A DNA stretch of 64,000 nt from Areca catechu (taxonomy: Eukaryota > Streptophyta > Magnoliopsida > Arecales > Arecaceae): positions 130,244,013 to 130,308,012 of the forward strand of contig CM038043.1 in assembly GCA_021397845.1 (NCBI GenBank), written 5' to 3'. How positions within the stretch are numbered: the stretch's first letter is position 1; each line of letters starts with the position of its first letter. Below the pieces are notes generated by a model that did no database searches, was not told the origin of the DNA, and saw only the letters and a program-made list of their open reading frames with translations. The position numbers and the translations under genes are program-made. Below are positions 1 to 10,689 of the stretch, piece by piece.

Positions 1-190
1 TCCACACTCTAATTAGTGGATGGCAGCCGTCCACTACCTAATCCTCAAATCAATTAGCAATTATGGAAAACGATCAAACCAGAGATCTCATGATCATCAG
101 CCACACCTTCCCAGATGAAAATGACAAGCCAGCAATACTCTCACTCTTCGAGACAGGCCACTGCTTTGAAAACTGAGAGTGGGGGGTAAC
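1..190 (+). mobile_element. 3' internal end of a left-truncated Ty3/gypsy element
   Basis: This is the last internal stretch of a gypsy element whose body lies left of the window. No coding domain is recognisable. It ends in a G-rich purine run (gagagtggggggtaac, 175-190) directly before a TG...CA LTR, the position of a polypurine tract that primes plus-strand DNA synthesis. Assignment rests on this PPT/LTR arrangement. Confidence 0.6.
175..190 (+). other. polypurine tract of the left-edge gypsy element
   Basis: A purine-rich run ending immediately before the LTR start TGTTGGGATA. Position and composition match the RNase H-resistant plus-strand primer of LTR retrotransposons. Confidence 0.65.
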
Positions 191-983
191 TGTTGGGATA
201 TATCGGTTCAGGCGTAGATCTGCTACTGGTCCAACTGCTCGTAAACTCCCAAACCAGGCCTGCCAAACCGGCACGCCCGGAAGAAGCCGAATGATCGAGA
301 AACAATATGAAGACACGACTTTTGACTTCAGCCGAAGAGTAGTCTTCAGACTCCGCTGAAGAGTTAGTCTTTAGTCTCCATTGATTTGGGCTCCACTGAA
401 GACATGATCTTCAGCTTTAGCCATATGTGCCATTTTGAGGATGTCTCAAGAAGAAGACATTTCGAAGTGAAAGCATCCCACCGATCCAGCAACAACGCTT
501 CTGAGGAGAAGGTCTGAAAGCAGACCTCTGTCCTATCCCAAACTTCTACGAACGTGGAGGATAACGGTCACTTTCAAAATACAGCCACGTGACCATTAAC
601 TCCGATGGTAACGTTTCCGGCTTGGCCGGAACCATTTGATAACCGTCCATGATTGCGGTCAGAGGGGAGTCGATTAACTCCCCACATGTAGCCGCAAGGG
701 AGGGGACGGAGCCACAGGCCAGACCAACTAATATAAATACTGGTAAGAGGGGATGCTCCAGGTAAGGCATAACGTAACCCTGAAAATCCCAGAGTTTTTT
801 TCTCGCCATCTATCCTCTACAGAGTCTTTCCCATTCTGTGGCTACAGCCCCGCCTCTGACTTAGGCATCGGAGTGTCCCCCGCCAGAGTAAATCCAGCCA
901 AGAATTTATTTTGTAGGTAAACCAGGGAGCGGACCTGCGATTCAGTAGCTTCGCTCGGTCAAAAAAGAAATTCGATGCCAACA
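191..983 (+). repeat. 3' LTR (793 bp) of a Ty3/gypsy element, probably Tat-like
   Basis: The LTR starts TGTTGGGATATA and ends GATGCCAACA, with a PPT directly upstream. U3 contains short GC-rich repeats of a TTCAGC(C/T)GAAGA type near 330-410. A TATA box at 732-739 divides U3 from R/U5. The U5 stretch around 858-920 (ctgacttaggcatcggagtg, then a stretch ending ttttgtaggta) resembles the LTR remnant at 60401-60540 that leads a Tat-like gag/pol, so I infer the same lineage. Small ORFs inside are not genes. The matching 5' LTR is outside the window, so the target duplication cannot be tested. Confidence 0.75.
732..739 (+). promoter_or_regulatory. TATA box in the gypsy LTR
   Basis: TATAAATA lies about 540 bp into the 793-bp LTR and about 245 bp before its end, the usual place for the U3 core promoter. 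Activity is inferred only from position and sequence. Confidence 0.55.
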
Positions 984-1635
984 GTAGTGATGATTGATCT
1001 TTAAAATGTCAACAAACCATTTTCTAAAATGGCTTTAGAAATAGAATGAGCCTACCTGGTTACATAACTATTGCATCAAATTCTTGGATTAGTTTGACCA
1101 ACTTCATCTTTTAGATAAGTTTGTAGCGGCAAATATACTCCTCTTATAAACATCGCTCAAAATCTTATTACACGTGGTTAACCAGCTGGCAATGTGGCTG
1201 TCGGCTGTAAGCACAATTATTGGATGATGTTTTCATTTTGTTGGCTGATTTGACAAGTCATTTTGTTCTGTCACCGTTGCCAGAAAATAATGTTGCTCAT
1301 GAAAGTTGTAGGATTGTCTTCCACTCACAATAAAATGTTTTATCCATCTATAACTTAACTTGCATTTTGAAGAAATTTTTGAGACTTAATATTTGGGATA
1401 AAAGGCCACGCACCATTCATTCATAACTTAGCAAATTTATGGTAAAGATAATCAACATTATTGAAAAAAATTATTTGTACAAATATATATTTTTTTATAT
1501 TATAAAAGAAAAAATCTTGAATTACAAGAATTTTTTTTTTTAGCTTGATTCTCCATGATTCTTCGACTGCATAAATTTTATCCCGATAATTTTTTTTGAA
1601 ATATTGCATAATATGCAAGATTCTTTTAATCAATA
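984..1635. other. AT-rich intergenic stretch, nothing recognised
   Basis: No open frame, RNA gene or recognisable repeat end is visible between the gypsy LTR and the tandem repeat that follows. It may include decayed LTR sequence of the minus-strand copia fragment at 1840-2320, since a 3' LTR would be expected on this side, but no terminus can be placed. Confidence 0.4.
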
Positions 1636-1800
1636 TGATTTTTTATAATTTTTTGACTATATTAACGATAAGAAATGATTCTTGCCAATGTCTCTATTTT
1701 CTTAGATTACATTAATGATAAAGGATGATTCTTTCTAATACCTCCATGATTTGTAGACTATATTATTGGAAGGATGATTCTCGCTAATACGTCCCCAGAA
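1636..1800. repeat. degenerate tandem repeat, about 49-bp unit
   Basis: Units beginning TGATTCT recur at 1677, 1726 and 1775 (49-bp steps), with a more diverged unit from about 1636. Each carries a (a/g)actatatta-like block followed by a purine-rich tgataagga block. The units are clearly related but heavily mutated. No function is apparent. Confidence 0.55.
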
Positions 1801-1839
1801 GATAAGGGATTCATCGGAAACATCTACTTTGAAATGAAG

Positions 1840-2010
1840 AAATGTGAATCATTATCATAATAGAGGTTTAGATAGCACATCTATAAATTGATCTCAAGTC
1901 AATATATGAGATATTTTTAAAAAATCATTAAAAACTTTGTCTCAAACAAAATAGTAATCTATGGTAATATGTTTAATTTTTGAGTAAAATATGAGATTAG
2001 CGTGCGCGCA

Positions 2011-2098
<88 letters not shown>

Positions 2099-2320
2099 TG
2101 TGTAAGATGTGTGTGGTGCTAATATTGTCATAATAAATTATTGAAGAAGTAGAAAAAAAGATATCTATTTCATGTAGAAGTAACTAAGCCCATGGGGTTG
2201 TAGCAGCAACAATATGATATTCAGCCTCAGTAGATGATGATCAAGCAACAAATCATTACTTCCATGAACACTATGAGATAGGATTTGTAATATCTAGCAT
2301 GGCAGGAAAAAAAAATCTAG
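1840..2320 (-). pseudogene. Ty1/copia RNase H fragment
   Basis: Reading the minus strand gives two blocks of copia RNase H. One, near 2170-2240, carries the conserved STEAEY motif and is followed by an LLHEIDIF-like stretch. The second, about 1865-1990, resembles the C-terminal KHI.ID..FVRDKV block and the D.LSKPL end. Both contain stops. They are separated by a long (AT)n(TG)n microsatellite, so the domain has been split by repeat expansion. No gag, integrase or reverse transcriptase of this copy is present. The lineage looks different from copia A beside it, which reads on the plus strand. Confidence 0.7.
2013..2103. repeat. (AT)n(TG)n compound microsatellite
   Basis: About 52 bp of pure AT dinucleotides (2013-2064) run into about 39 bp of TG dinucleotides with one interruption. 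It lies inside the decayed RNase H fragment. Such tracts are length-variable. Confidence 0.95.
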
Positions 2321-2330
2321 AAGAAGACTC

Positions 2331-4286
2331 CCGATGGGAGATGTCCAGCTTATATCAAATATTTAAAGACAAACAAGTTTGGGCTTAGGTCTGATAGGTG
2401 TATATTTAAAGGGTAACCAAAGAAATCTAAGGGTTATTTCTTCTACCATACTGATAAATACAAAGTGTTTGTTAGTAATAGTATAGTCTTTTCAGAAAAG
2501 GAGTTCCTTAGGAAATGAACTAATACCTCTAAGATTAAACATGAAAAAGTTCGACATGTAGAACAACCGACACTATCGACTAAACCCAAAGAACCAAATT
2601 TGATTGAATTAAACAAGGAGATTGTTGTAGAAGCACCATTAAGGAGATCAAGTAGGGTACCTCATCAACTAGATTGACACTATGGTTTCTTGGTTCAGGA
2701 TGGTGATCCTATTTAACTTGATAAAAATAATGAGGATTCAATCACCTATATAGATGTAACGTAGAGTGTAGATTTTGATAAATGGCTAGAAGCCATGAAT
2801 TCTGAAATGGAATCTATAAAAGTCAATGAGGTATAAATACTTGTTGATCCACCTAAAGGGATAAAATCTATAGGATGTAAGTGGATTTTCAAAAAAAAGG
2901 GGTGCAGATGGGAAGGTGGAAATCTATAAAGCTTGTCTGGTTACCCAGGAATATCGTTAGCATTATGATATTGCCTATAATGAGATATTTTTGCCTATGC
3001 AATACTCGTATCTATTCGGATCATGCTTGTGATAGCGGCACATCTTGATTATGAAATCTAGCAAATGCATGCAAAAATAACTTTTCTAAATAGAGAGCTA
3101 GAAGAAGAGGTGTATATGATATAGCCTGAAGGGTTCATATTCGTAGATAAAACAAAGGTGTGCAAGCTTCAAAGATCCATTTATGGATTGAAGCAAGCAT
3201 CTCGGAGTTGGAACATACATTTTGATAAAGTGATCAGAACATATGGCTTCGTTGGAAACAAAGAAGAGCCCTACATATACAAATGGATTAATGGTTAGTT
3301 ATAGTATTTCTTATTTTGTATGTAGATGATATTCTCTTAATCAGAAATGATATTCCTGCATTGCAAGAAATAAAAGTATGGTCATCATCTTAATTCTCTA
3401 TGTAGGACTTGGAAGAAGCATCCTATATTCTTGGGATGAAGATTTATAAGAATAGATCTAAAGGTTGCTAGGATTAACCCAGTCGACATACATTGAGACC
3501 GTGCTGAAACGGTTTAGTATGGTGAATTCCAAGAAAGGCTATTTCTAATAGGCCATGGAATTAATCTTTCAAAGAAAGATTGTCCTACAACACCTTAAAA
3601 GAGATAGCGTATGAGTAGGATTTTATATGCCTCAATAGTGGGATCTATCATATATACTATGATATATACAAGATCAAATGTGGCATAGTTATTATTAGTA
3701 GTGAGTAAATACTAATCTAATTTAGGTGAGAACTATTGGAAGGTCATAAAAATTATCCTTAAGTATTTAAGAAATTCTAAGGACTAGTGGCTTATTTATG
3801 GAGATTTTGACTTAAAACTAGTTAGTTATACTGACTCAAGTTTTTAGTCAGATAAGGATGATTGAAAGAGTGTGTTAGGTTATTTTTTACTCTGAATGGA
3901 GGAGTTATCTACTAGAAAAGTTTCAAATAGCATAATTTGATAGATTCTGTTTACGAGATGGAGTATATTACAACATCTAATACTGCAAAGAATGCTATTT
4001 GGCTATAGAAGTTTATCATTGAGCTTAGAGTGGCACCCTCCATTAATGGCCCAATTCCCTTATATTGTGATAGCACTAGGGATATAGTCCAAGCGAAGGA
4101 ACTAAAGCCTCATCAGTGAACCAAGCACATTCTATGTCATTTTCATCTTATTCGGGAGATAGTGGATCGAGGTGATATTAACCTTTAGAAGATCGATGGA
4201 AAGGAATATTTGGTTGATCTATTTACTAAAGCCCTCAAAATCAAAGAGTTCAATGACCACAAGTTGGCTCTAGTCCAAGTAGGAGT
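2331..4286 (+). pseudogene. copia A: pol remnant (integrase end, RT, RNase H), Angela-like
   Basis: This is the 3' half of a Ty1/copia polyprotein, most similar within the window to element D. It begins abruptly in the integrase C-terminal part (a CPAYIK-like start, then DRCIFKGYPK...GYFFY) and continues through the linker (RRSSRVPHQ) and reverse transcriptase. The RT block DPPKGIKSIGCKWIFKKK lies near 2850-2900, YGLKQAS at about 3180, and the catalytic YVDD at 3319-3330. RNase H ends with LFTKAL near 4225. Many stops and at least two frameshifts (for example at the A/G run near 2900) destroy it. No gag, protease or 5' LTR remains, so the left end is truncated against the minus-strand fragment. 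Confidence 0.85.
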
Positions 4287-4607
4287 TGCTAGGAAATATA
4301 TCCTATAACCAATCATTTGAGTTATAGATAATTGAGTTTTTAAAATGTACACATGAATCCTTAATAAAATAAAAGTTATTTTTTGAAAATTCATCTCTTT
4401 TTGCATCTTCCTTTGGGTTCTTTTGAAATGAAGACCTTAGAACTACTTCAATTCGATCAAGAAAAATTTATCTAGTAGTTCTTAAATATGTTTGCCACCA
4501 AATGATATGTTGTTACCTAGGACAATAATGTTTATCGAGCATAGGTCATTTTATACCATATGGGTTGGTTGTCCTTACAAATAAGGAGTGCGGAGATATT
4601 GGTATGG
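4287..4607 (+). repeat. copia A 3' LTR, left part
   Basis: The LTR starts TGCTAGGAAATATATCC, aligned with TGTTGGGAATTATGTTCC of element D, and follows a short purine run (agtaggagt). Similarity to the D LTR continues through the tggttgtcctt...aaggagtg(c/t)gg block. It stops at 4607, where the Athila LTR begins, and resumes at 48105. Confidence 0.8.
4603..4607. repeat. Athila target-site duplication, left copy (tatgg)
   Basis: Matches 48105-48109 exactly and abuts both LTR ends. The flanking copia A LTR is continuous once the element and one copy are removed. Confidence 0.9.
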
Positions 4608-6461
4608 TGATAAGTCTATTAAATATCTCAATTTAAATATCAAAATAAAAAATAATTAATCTATATTTTTTAAAAATTAATATTTTTATTAGTATTTTAT
4701 AGAAAAGGAGTTCATAGATAGAAAGAGCTTGATTTTTAGAATATAACGGTACAAACAACACTAAAATCGGAGTTCAACGGGCCCAGAATCAAAGAAAAAT
4801 TAATTTAATCAAAATTTGCATGAAATTTAAAGTAGCCTGTCCACCATGGATCAGCTACTTGATTTATAGAGAAGAAAATGGTCCATGGTAGCTATTATTG
4901 ATGGTCCGCGACCCTTGTCCATGGACCAACTTTCTCCCCAAGCCATATTCTTCCTCCTCGTTGGAGACACGCCGAAGACTCGCTGGAGATGCCATAGAGA
5001 TGCTGACCATCCTTCCCAAATGCTGCCACTCACCAAACGTCACCATCATCATGATCAGCATGGCCGCCTTCTCCCATCATCACTGCTGCTATCACCACTG
5101 ATCGTCCACCCTCTACTGACCACCTCATCGTTGCCGCCATCCATTGCTACCCCTAGCTAGAGAAGCTACTTGCCGCTTGAAGTAGCAGAGCTCCTCACAA
5201 TCAACCCATCACCGACCACCATCCTCTACCATTTTTTCTCCATTCGACCACCAAGTGCCACCATGAGTTACTTACAACTGCCGACCATAGCACGCTAGCC
5301 TGAGATGATTTCTCCCCTACCCGTCAACACCGTTGGAATGATGATGAACGCTGTCCATCACACGGCCACTCCTCCCTGCTCCACTATTTTTGATTCATGA
5401 CATCATTGTCTTCTTCCACTTTTGCTCAACATCATAACTGCCAATCGCCACCAACTGCCACCATTTTTGCCTACTACCACAGTTTGTTTGAGACCGGGAC
5501 AAGCCAATGGTAGAATTCAAATTAAAGGAGATCTCAAGCATCTGAAAAATGGTCAGGTCCTCCTACGAGAAGGAAGGAAATCATCGATCACCTATTAAGG
5601 AATATATTAAATGGCTGAGAGCATTTTTTGTGATATATGGTCAATCTAACTCAGATTAACTCCAAATTTGATCAGGAGAAAGCTTTTGATGAGCTCTACA
5701 AAAGGAGGACCCCAGGCAATAGTCCAGGCATCAATTTTCATAGTAATTTTTTATTAATTTATTTTCTTGCTCTCTTGTTTAGATTAATGTATTAGGCTTA
5801 AGAAAGAGAGAAAATTATGGAGGAAATGCTGGCAACAGCGATGCACGACTAAACTCCTTCAACCTAGGAAAAAGATGAAGTCTATAACTATGTTCTATTT
5901 TTTTTTGTGCTTGATTATTATACAATAAAAAATTATGCTTTTCTTTTATACATCTTTTGATTCATTTTTTTGATTAAGATTTTGATCTAACATATATAGC
6001 CTATACCCTCTATTGATGTACTGTAATTTTTGGATATGGTACATGCCTAAGAGAGGTAGATCATGGTATAGTGGATTAAATCTCTAATCTTGCAATTAAA
6101 TTAGATAATTTATACTCTAAACATATGTATCATGATCTCTAAATATGGCCAGTACCTAACAAGAAATAAATTATACTAACACTTAATTTGCAAGTATTAT
6201 TATTATTGAAATATAAAGAAAAGAAAATAAAACCTGTTCAAATGATGGATTTGGATTCTTGGATTACTTCTCTTTCTTTCTTGAATTAATCAATTTAAAA
6301 ATACTTTCTTTTAAAATTACTATTATAATCTTTTTACAATCCATCTTCTTTGCTCTTTTACATGAAATAATTATTCTTGATGCCCGAGGATACGATCCCT
6401 ACTCACTCTAGCTATAGAAGTAAGATAGGTTTTTATTTTTGACCACCTATGATAGCGATCA
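4608..6461 (+). repeat. Athila 5' LTR
   Basis: This 1854-bp LTR is homologous along its length to 46263-48104. A relatively GC-rich, His/Pro-rich-looking segment (about 4830-5320) gives small ORFs on both strands. These are not conserved as frames between the two LTRs and are treated as non-coding. An inverted repeat lies at 4879-4928. The last 21 bp (6441-6461) align without gaps to 48084-48104. Confidence 0.9.
4879..4928. repeat. inverted repeat in the Athila 5' LTR
   Basis: Arms TGGTCCATGG (4879-4888) and CCATGGACCA (4919-4928) are perfect complements separated by 30 bp. The same arms are at 46533-46542 and 46573-46582 in the other LTR, so the structure predates insertion. Confidence 0.7.
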
Positions 6462-6466
6462 AATTT

Positions 6467-6484
6467 TGGCATCATTATTGAAAA
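6467..6484 (+). other. decayed Athila primer-binding site
   Basis: TGGCATCATTATTGAAAA begins five bases after the 5' LTR. Athila elements usually have a tRNA-Asp site of the form TGGCGCCGTTGCCGGGGA. Most differences here are C-to-T or G-to-A changes, consistent with decay of methylated cytosines. Confidence 0.65.
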
Positions 6485-6518
6485 TCCAGGCACAAATATT
6501 TTGCAAGAAAAAAAGAGT

Positions 6519-6547
6519 AATATATATATATATATATATATATATAT
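6519..6547. repeat. (AT)n microsatellite
   Basis: A pure TA/AT run of about 29 bp in the Athila leader, shortly after the primer-binding site. Confidence 0.95.
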
Positions 6548-7279
6548 CTTTACTATTCTAGTAATTGCTCTCTTTAGTTGCCTTTCTTGTTTTAGTTACC
6601 TTATTTTCTGATTATTTTTTGTTTTTATTAGCATATAAAAATTTACTTTCTTTCTTATCATAAGTCAACTCCTAGCCTAATTAACTCTCTTTTAATCATA
6701 CTGCCTTAAATAACCTAAAAGAAAATAAAAGACATCTTTCTATAACTCTTAATTAATTTAAGGAAACAAATAATAAACCTTAAAAACTTTTAACTTTTTT
6801 GGATACCTTGTTTGATTTACATTGCATTCTTATAAAATACCTTAAGGGCATAATCTCTAAACAATATAAGGTGGAGATTTCATCACCCTTTTTTGGCCCA
6901 TAAACCACTACCCTTCATATTGCATAACCTAAACCTTTAATCTAAAAACAAGTTAACGTTAGCCCTAGGGCATTAAAGCTCACTAGGACAAGGCTTTCGA
7001 AAGAGTTGGACCGAGTCAAGATTAGCTAGTCAGATGGTATCTAGGAAATGGATTTAAGGATGATGTAGCCCTGAAAGAAGGTGGTTTTTAATTGGTTCCA
7101 TAGACTAACCTGGCTAATTTATTTAGTATCTAAGGAAAGCAATGGGAGACCCCCACCAACTTTATGCTTACCTAGCTAGTCAGTTAGTTAGTCTTTGACT
7201 TGAAGGGCTCCAAGGTAGTATTGGCAATTGGGAGCTATCTAGACATAAGTTAATCCTACGATAGAGAGTCCATTGTTTG
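6548..7279 (+). other. Athila 5' leader
   Basis: Non-coding sequence between the primer site and the inserted MITE. It is AT-rich, with no credible frame. Long leaders before gag are usual in Athila. The leader continues at 7890-8116 after the MITE. Confidence 0.6.
7272..7279. repeat. MITE target-site duplication, left copy
   Basis: attgtttg; pairs with attatttg at 7882-7889 (one G/A difference). Confidence 0.75.
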
Positions 7280-7881
7280 TAAGGCTAGAACTAGGCTTGG
7301 GCTAGCCCGAAATCAAGCTGGGCTTTAGGCTAGGCTTGAAGTAGAACGAGCTAGGCTTGGGTCTAAAAATAGAACTCATTTAATTTTCAGGCTTGGCTCG
7401 AGCTCCCCCTTGGCCTAGACCAGCCCGACCCGAACCCAGCCCAAAAAGGCCCAGCCTAAACCCAGCCCAGCCAGAACCCTATCCGAACTCGACCCGAAAT
7501 CGACCTGCCAATCCGATAGTTTTAGAATTTTAATCTTTTAATTTTTTTTAAAATATGTGCCAGAAGTTAAAAGAACTTCATTTTATCATTTTATCTTCAA
7601 TTTGGCAGCCTAATCAAACTCTAATTTAGGTCAAAATATGTACCAGTAGTTAAAAGAACTTTATTTTATCATTTTATCTTTAATTTGATAGGCCCAATCA
7701 GGCTTTAATTCAGGCTAGCCTGAATCAAAGCCTAGTCAGGCTGGCCCAATCAGGCTCAGGCCAGGCTTGGGCCAGGTTTTTTCAAAATAAATCAGGCCTA
7801 AGCCCAGCCCGAAGCCTAAATTTTTTTCAAGCTGGGCTCGAGTAGGGGTACCCGGCCCAACCTGGCCCACTTCCAGCCCTA
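7280..7881. mobile_element. hAT-like MITE (602 bp) in the Athila leader
   Basis: The left end reads taaggctagaactaggcttg. The reverse complement of the right end reads tagggctggaagtgggccag, so the ends form imperfect terminal inverted repeats. Flanks are attgtttg (7272-7279) and attatttg (7882-7889), an 8-bp target duplication with one transition, as expected for the hAT superfamily. Both ends are rich in GGCC/GGGC blocks, which could fold into long stems. There is no transposase, so it would have depended on an autonomous partner. An internal tandem duplication (83-bp period) lies in the AT-rich middle. The MITE is younger than the Athila insertion. Confidence 0.8.
7550..7713. repeat. 83-bp tandem duplication inside the MITE
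   Basis: The block starting aaaatatgtgccag at 7550 recurs as aaaatatgtaccag at 7633. Both copies continue through aaaagaact(t)cattttatcattttatctt. Copies are about 85% alike by eye. Confidence 0.75.
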
Positions 7882-7889
7882 ATTATTTG
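7882..7889. repeat. MITE target-site duplication, right copy
   Basis: attatttg, directly after the right inverted terminus; partner of 7272-7279. Confidence 0.75.
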
Positions 7890-8116
7890 ACAACTTATTT
7901 GCCAAGGAAACCTTAACCTAATTAAAATACTCTTTTCTATCATCTCTAAATTTAGAACTCCTTAGATTCTCATCTTTAGACTTCTCTTTCTCTTTCTTCC
8001 TTCCTCTTCTCCCCTCCTGCTCTTAAAAAAAATTTAAAATTATAACTTGAAAAAGAAAATCTGGTCGACTAGTGAGAATAGATCTAAACCCTATCCTTGA
8101 TCAAGAAGACTTAACC

Positions 8117-9650
8117 ATGGAAGAATTATGACATCCTCTCAGCTTGAGAGACTACTACTACCCAATTGGATTTGCCCAATCATCTTGCATTTGACTATCC
8201 CAAACTAATGCTACCAATTTCAAGATCAAGCCTCAAATTATCAATATATTCCCTAAATCCACCATAATTGAGGATACCTACATTTTCATTAGAGAATTTG
8301 AGAAAGTGTGTGATACCATGAGAATACATGAACTCTCAGAAGATGCTGTTAAACTTAGACTGATTAATTCACCCTCAAGAAAAATGCCAAGAAATGGTTG
8401 TATAGTTTATCTACCCAGTCAATCACAACATGGGAGGGCTTTGTAAAAATGTTCTTATGAAAGTTTTCTCCACACCATAAAATAGCCAAGTTAAGAAATG
8501 AGATCATCCAATTTTATCAACTAGGGGGAGAGCCCTTCTAGAAATGCCTAGACCAATTTAAGAACCTTTTGAGCCAGTGTCCACACCATGGGATAAAGAG
8601 TTGGAGGTTATGTCAAATATTTTATGATGGTCTAAACCCAAATTCTAGAACCATGCTCGAGTCAATGTGTCAGAATGATTTTATGCAGAAATCACCTAAT
8701 GAAGCCTAGCAGTTTTTAAAGGATTTAGCAAAAAAGATCCTACAATGGGAGGGAACTAGGAAATCTAAAATCACACCATCAAGAGATGGTATACACCACA
8801 TCTCTACATCCATGGCTAAAGAGGCTAAGATTGTATCTTTGATTTGTAGGATAGAACAAGTCTTGGAACTTAAGGGACAAGACCCTACAAATCAAGTGAA
8901 CCAAGTGTCCAAACCTATATGCAATGGATGCAATGATCCAGGACATGTAATAGAAGAGTGTCCCCACTTCATGACCCAAACTGAAAATAGTTGTGTACAA
9001 GTAAATGCATCCTATCAAAGAATGAACAATAATCCCTATGCACTAACCTACAACCCAGGGTGGAGGAACCATCTAAACTTTTCCTGGTCATAAGGTCCTA
9101 ATGTAGGTGGTCCTAACTTCAACCAGCTTAACCTAAGGCTTAATCCTATAAGAAACAACCCACCAGTAAATGATAATTAAGCTAAATCCCAAGCTAACAC
9201 CTACACCACCCTGAATAACTTTGTGCAGAGCACAGATCAATAGTTATCCTCTAATACCTAGGCTATAGCTTGTTTGGAGATGCAAATAGGTTAGTTAGCC
9301 ATAACTATCAGTGAAAGAAAATGGGGTAAACTACCGAGTCAGCCCAAAGCTAATCCTAGAAATCCAAACAATCAGGGATCGAAATAAGGAACCCAGATTA
9401 ACCAAGTAAATGCTATGCATACATTGAGATCTGGAGATAAATAGATAACCAAGTGGATGCATTTGAAGAACAAGAATTAGAAGTCCCACTATCTGAACAA
9501 CTGATTGAGCAGGATCAGCCCGAAATACTTGAACCTAATGTAGTACCCAACCCACCAGCTGATCCTTTGCTAGAATTTGATGAACCAAAGATCAGGATTG
9601 TAGCACCATTCCCAAATAAACTTAACCCCAACCAAAATTCAGTCTAATTA
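8117..9650 (+). pseudogene. gag: Athila gag
   Basis: Gag is the capsid/nucleocapsid protein that packages element RNA. The start ATG at 8117 is followed by a MEEL..HPLSLRDYY beginning, whose Trp codon is now TGA. Next come NATNFKIKPQIINIFP, REFEKVCDTMRIHE and LRLINS, characteristic of Athila gag, then a frameshift near 8370. A CCHC knuckle, C-NG-C-NDPG-H-VIEE-C, is intact at about 8920-8962, followed by the Athila-typical NPYALTYNPGWRNH. The tail (9453-9647) is acidic and proline-rich, ending with a VAPFPNKL motif that leads into protease. Several stops and at least one frameshift abolish function. Confidence 0.85.
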
Positions 9651-10352
9651 GATAAGATTTTGGAGGTCTTTAAGCAAGTTAAAGTAAATATCCCTTTGCT
9701 GGACATGATCCAACAAGTCCTAGCCTATGCTAAGTTTTTTAAGGACCTGTGTACCAAAAAGAAGACTATGAATGTACCCAAGAAAGCATTTCTAGTAGCC
9801 AGTGAGAGATCTTACTTGTCAAACTACATGCTAGTAAAATACAAAGATCCAGGGTCACCCACTATTTATTGCATTATAGGGAACACCCTCATCAACAGGG
9901 CTCTATTAGACTTAGGGACAAGTGTCAATATATTGCCATATTCAATATACAAGCAATTAGGATTAGGAGAACTAAAGTCCATGAGAATGATCCTGTAATT
10001 GGCAAATCAATCTTTAAATGTACCTAGGGGAATAGTAGAGGATGTGTTGATTTAAGTTAGTGACTTTATTTACCTAGTAGATTTTGTGATTCTAGAAACT
10101 GAATCGGTAATGAATCCAAAGAGTTACATCCTAGTTATATTAGGTAGACCATTTTTGGCCACAGTTAAAGCCCAAATCATTTGCCAAAATGGACTAATGA
10201 AACTTTTTTTTGGGAATATATCAATCGATCTGAATATTTTTAATCTCATCGATACGCATCAAACGAGTGACTTGAATTATGTTCAGGATACTGTCTATGA
10301 TCCGATTGACCTTAGTGATGAAGAGCTTGACCTAAAACTCTGGATGAACTAA
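9651..10352 (+). pseudogene. Athila aspartic protease region
   Basis: The protease would cleave the polyprotein. The segment opens with KILEVFKQVKVNIPLLDMIQ (frame starting near 9654), then the protease active-site block ALLDLGTSVNILPYS near 9900-9945, where DLGTS is the catalytic Asp loop. The C-terminal flap block VILGRPFLATVKAQI follows at about 10134-10178. A stop after 9998 (caa-to-taa type, KSMRMIL then stop) and the gap to 10086 break the frame. After 10352 the sequence is an acidic linker toward reverse transcriptase with no further domain. Confidence 0.82.
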
Positions 10353-10689
10353 GATGGGAAGGAAATTATTGAGATTGCTATAATTAATGAAAAATCAAGA
10401 TGGAAACCTCTGATTGAACCACTCGAGACAATACCCGAACCATTGCCCAAACCATCAATGAAGGAAGCACTAAATTGGAACTGAAACCACTTCCCAAGCA
10501 CCTCAAATATGCATACTTAGATCCTTTAGAAACCTTGCTGGTGATCATTTCAGTAGACCTAGACTCCATGCAAGAGGAAATATTATTAAATATCTTTAAA
10601 AAAATAGGGAAGGTTTAAGATGGACCATGGCTGATATAAAGGGGATCAGCCTCTCAATTGTTTATATAGGATTCATTTAGGGGAGAAAG
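10353..10689 (+). other. protease-RT linker of Athila pol
   Basis: A decayed linker. Scattered peptide matches (LKPLPKHLKYAYLD, then ISVDLDSMQEE) resemble the Athila segment before RT, but stops and shifts interrupt it. Confidence 0.55.

Noticed and set aside
546..809. Minus-strand 87-codon ORF in the left gypsy LTR
   Set aside because: Antisense to the LTR and spanning the TATA box; no recognisable protein features.
191..983. The left LTR and gypsy F as the two ends of one element enclosing the whole nest
   Set aside because: The left LTR is a 3' LTR preceded by a PPT, and F begins with a 5' U5 and primer site; their order is that of two separate elements, and the LTR sequences are only distantly similar.
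4864..5160. Overlapping small ORFs on both strands (His/Ser/Pro-rich) in the Athila 5' LTR
   Set aside because: They lie wholly in the LTR; the corresponding frames in the second LTR give different proteins, and the composition simply reflects a GC-richer block.
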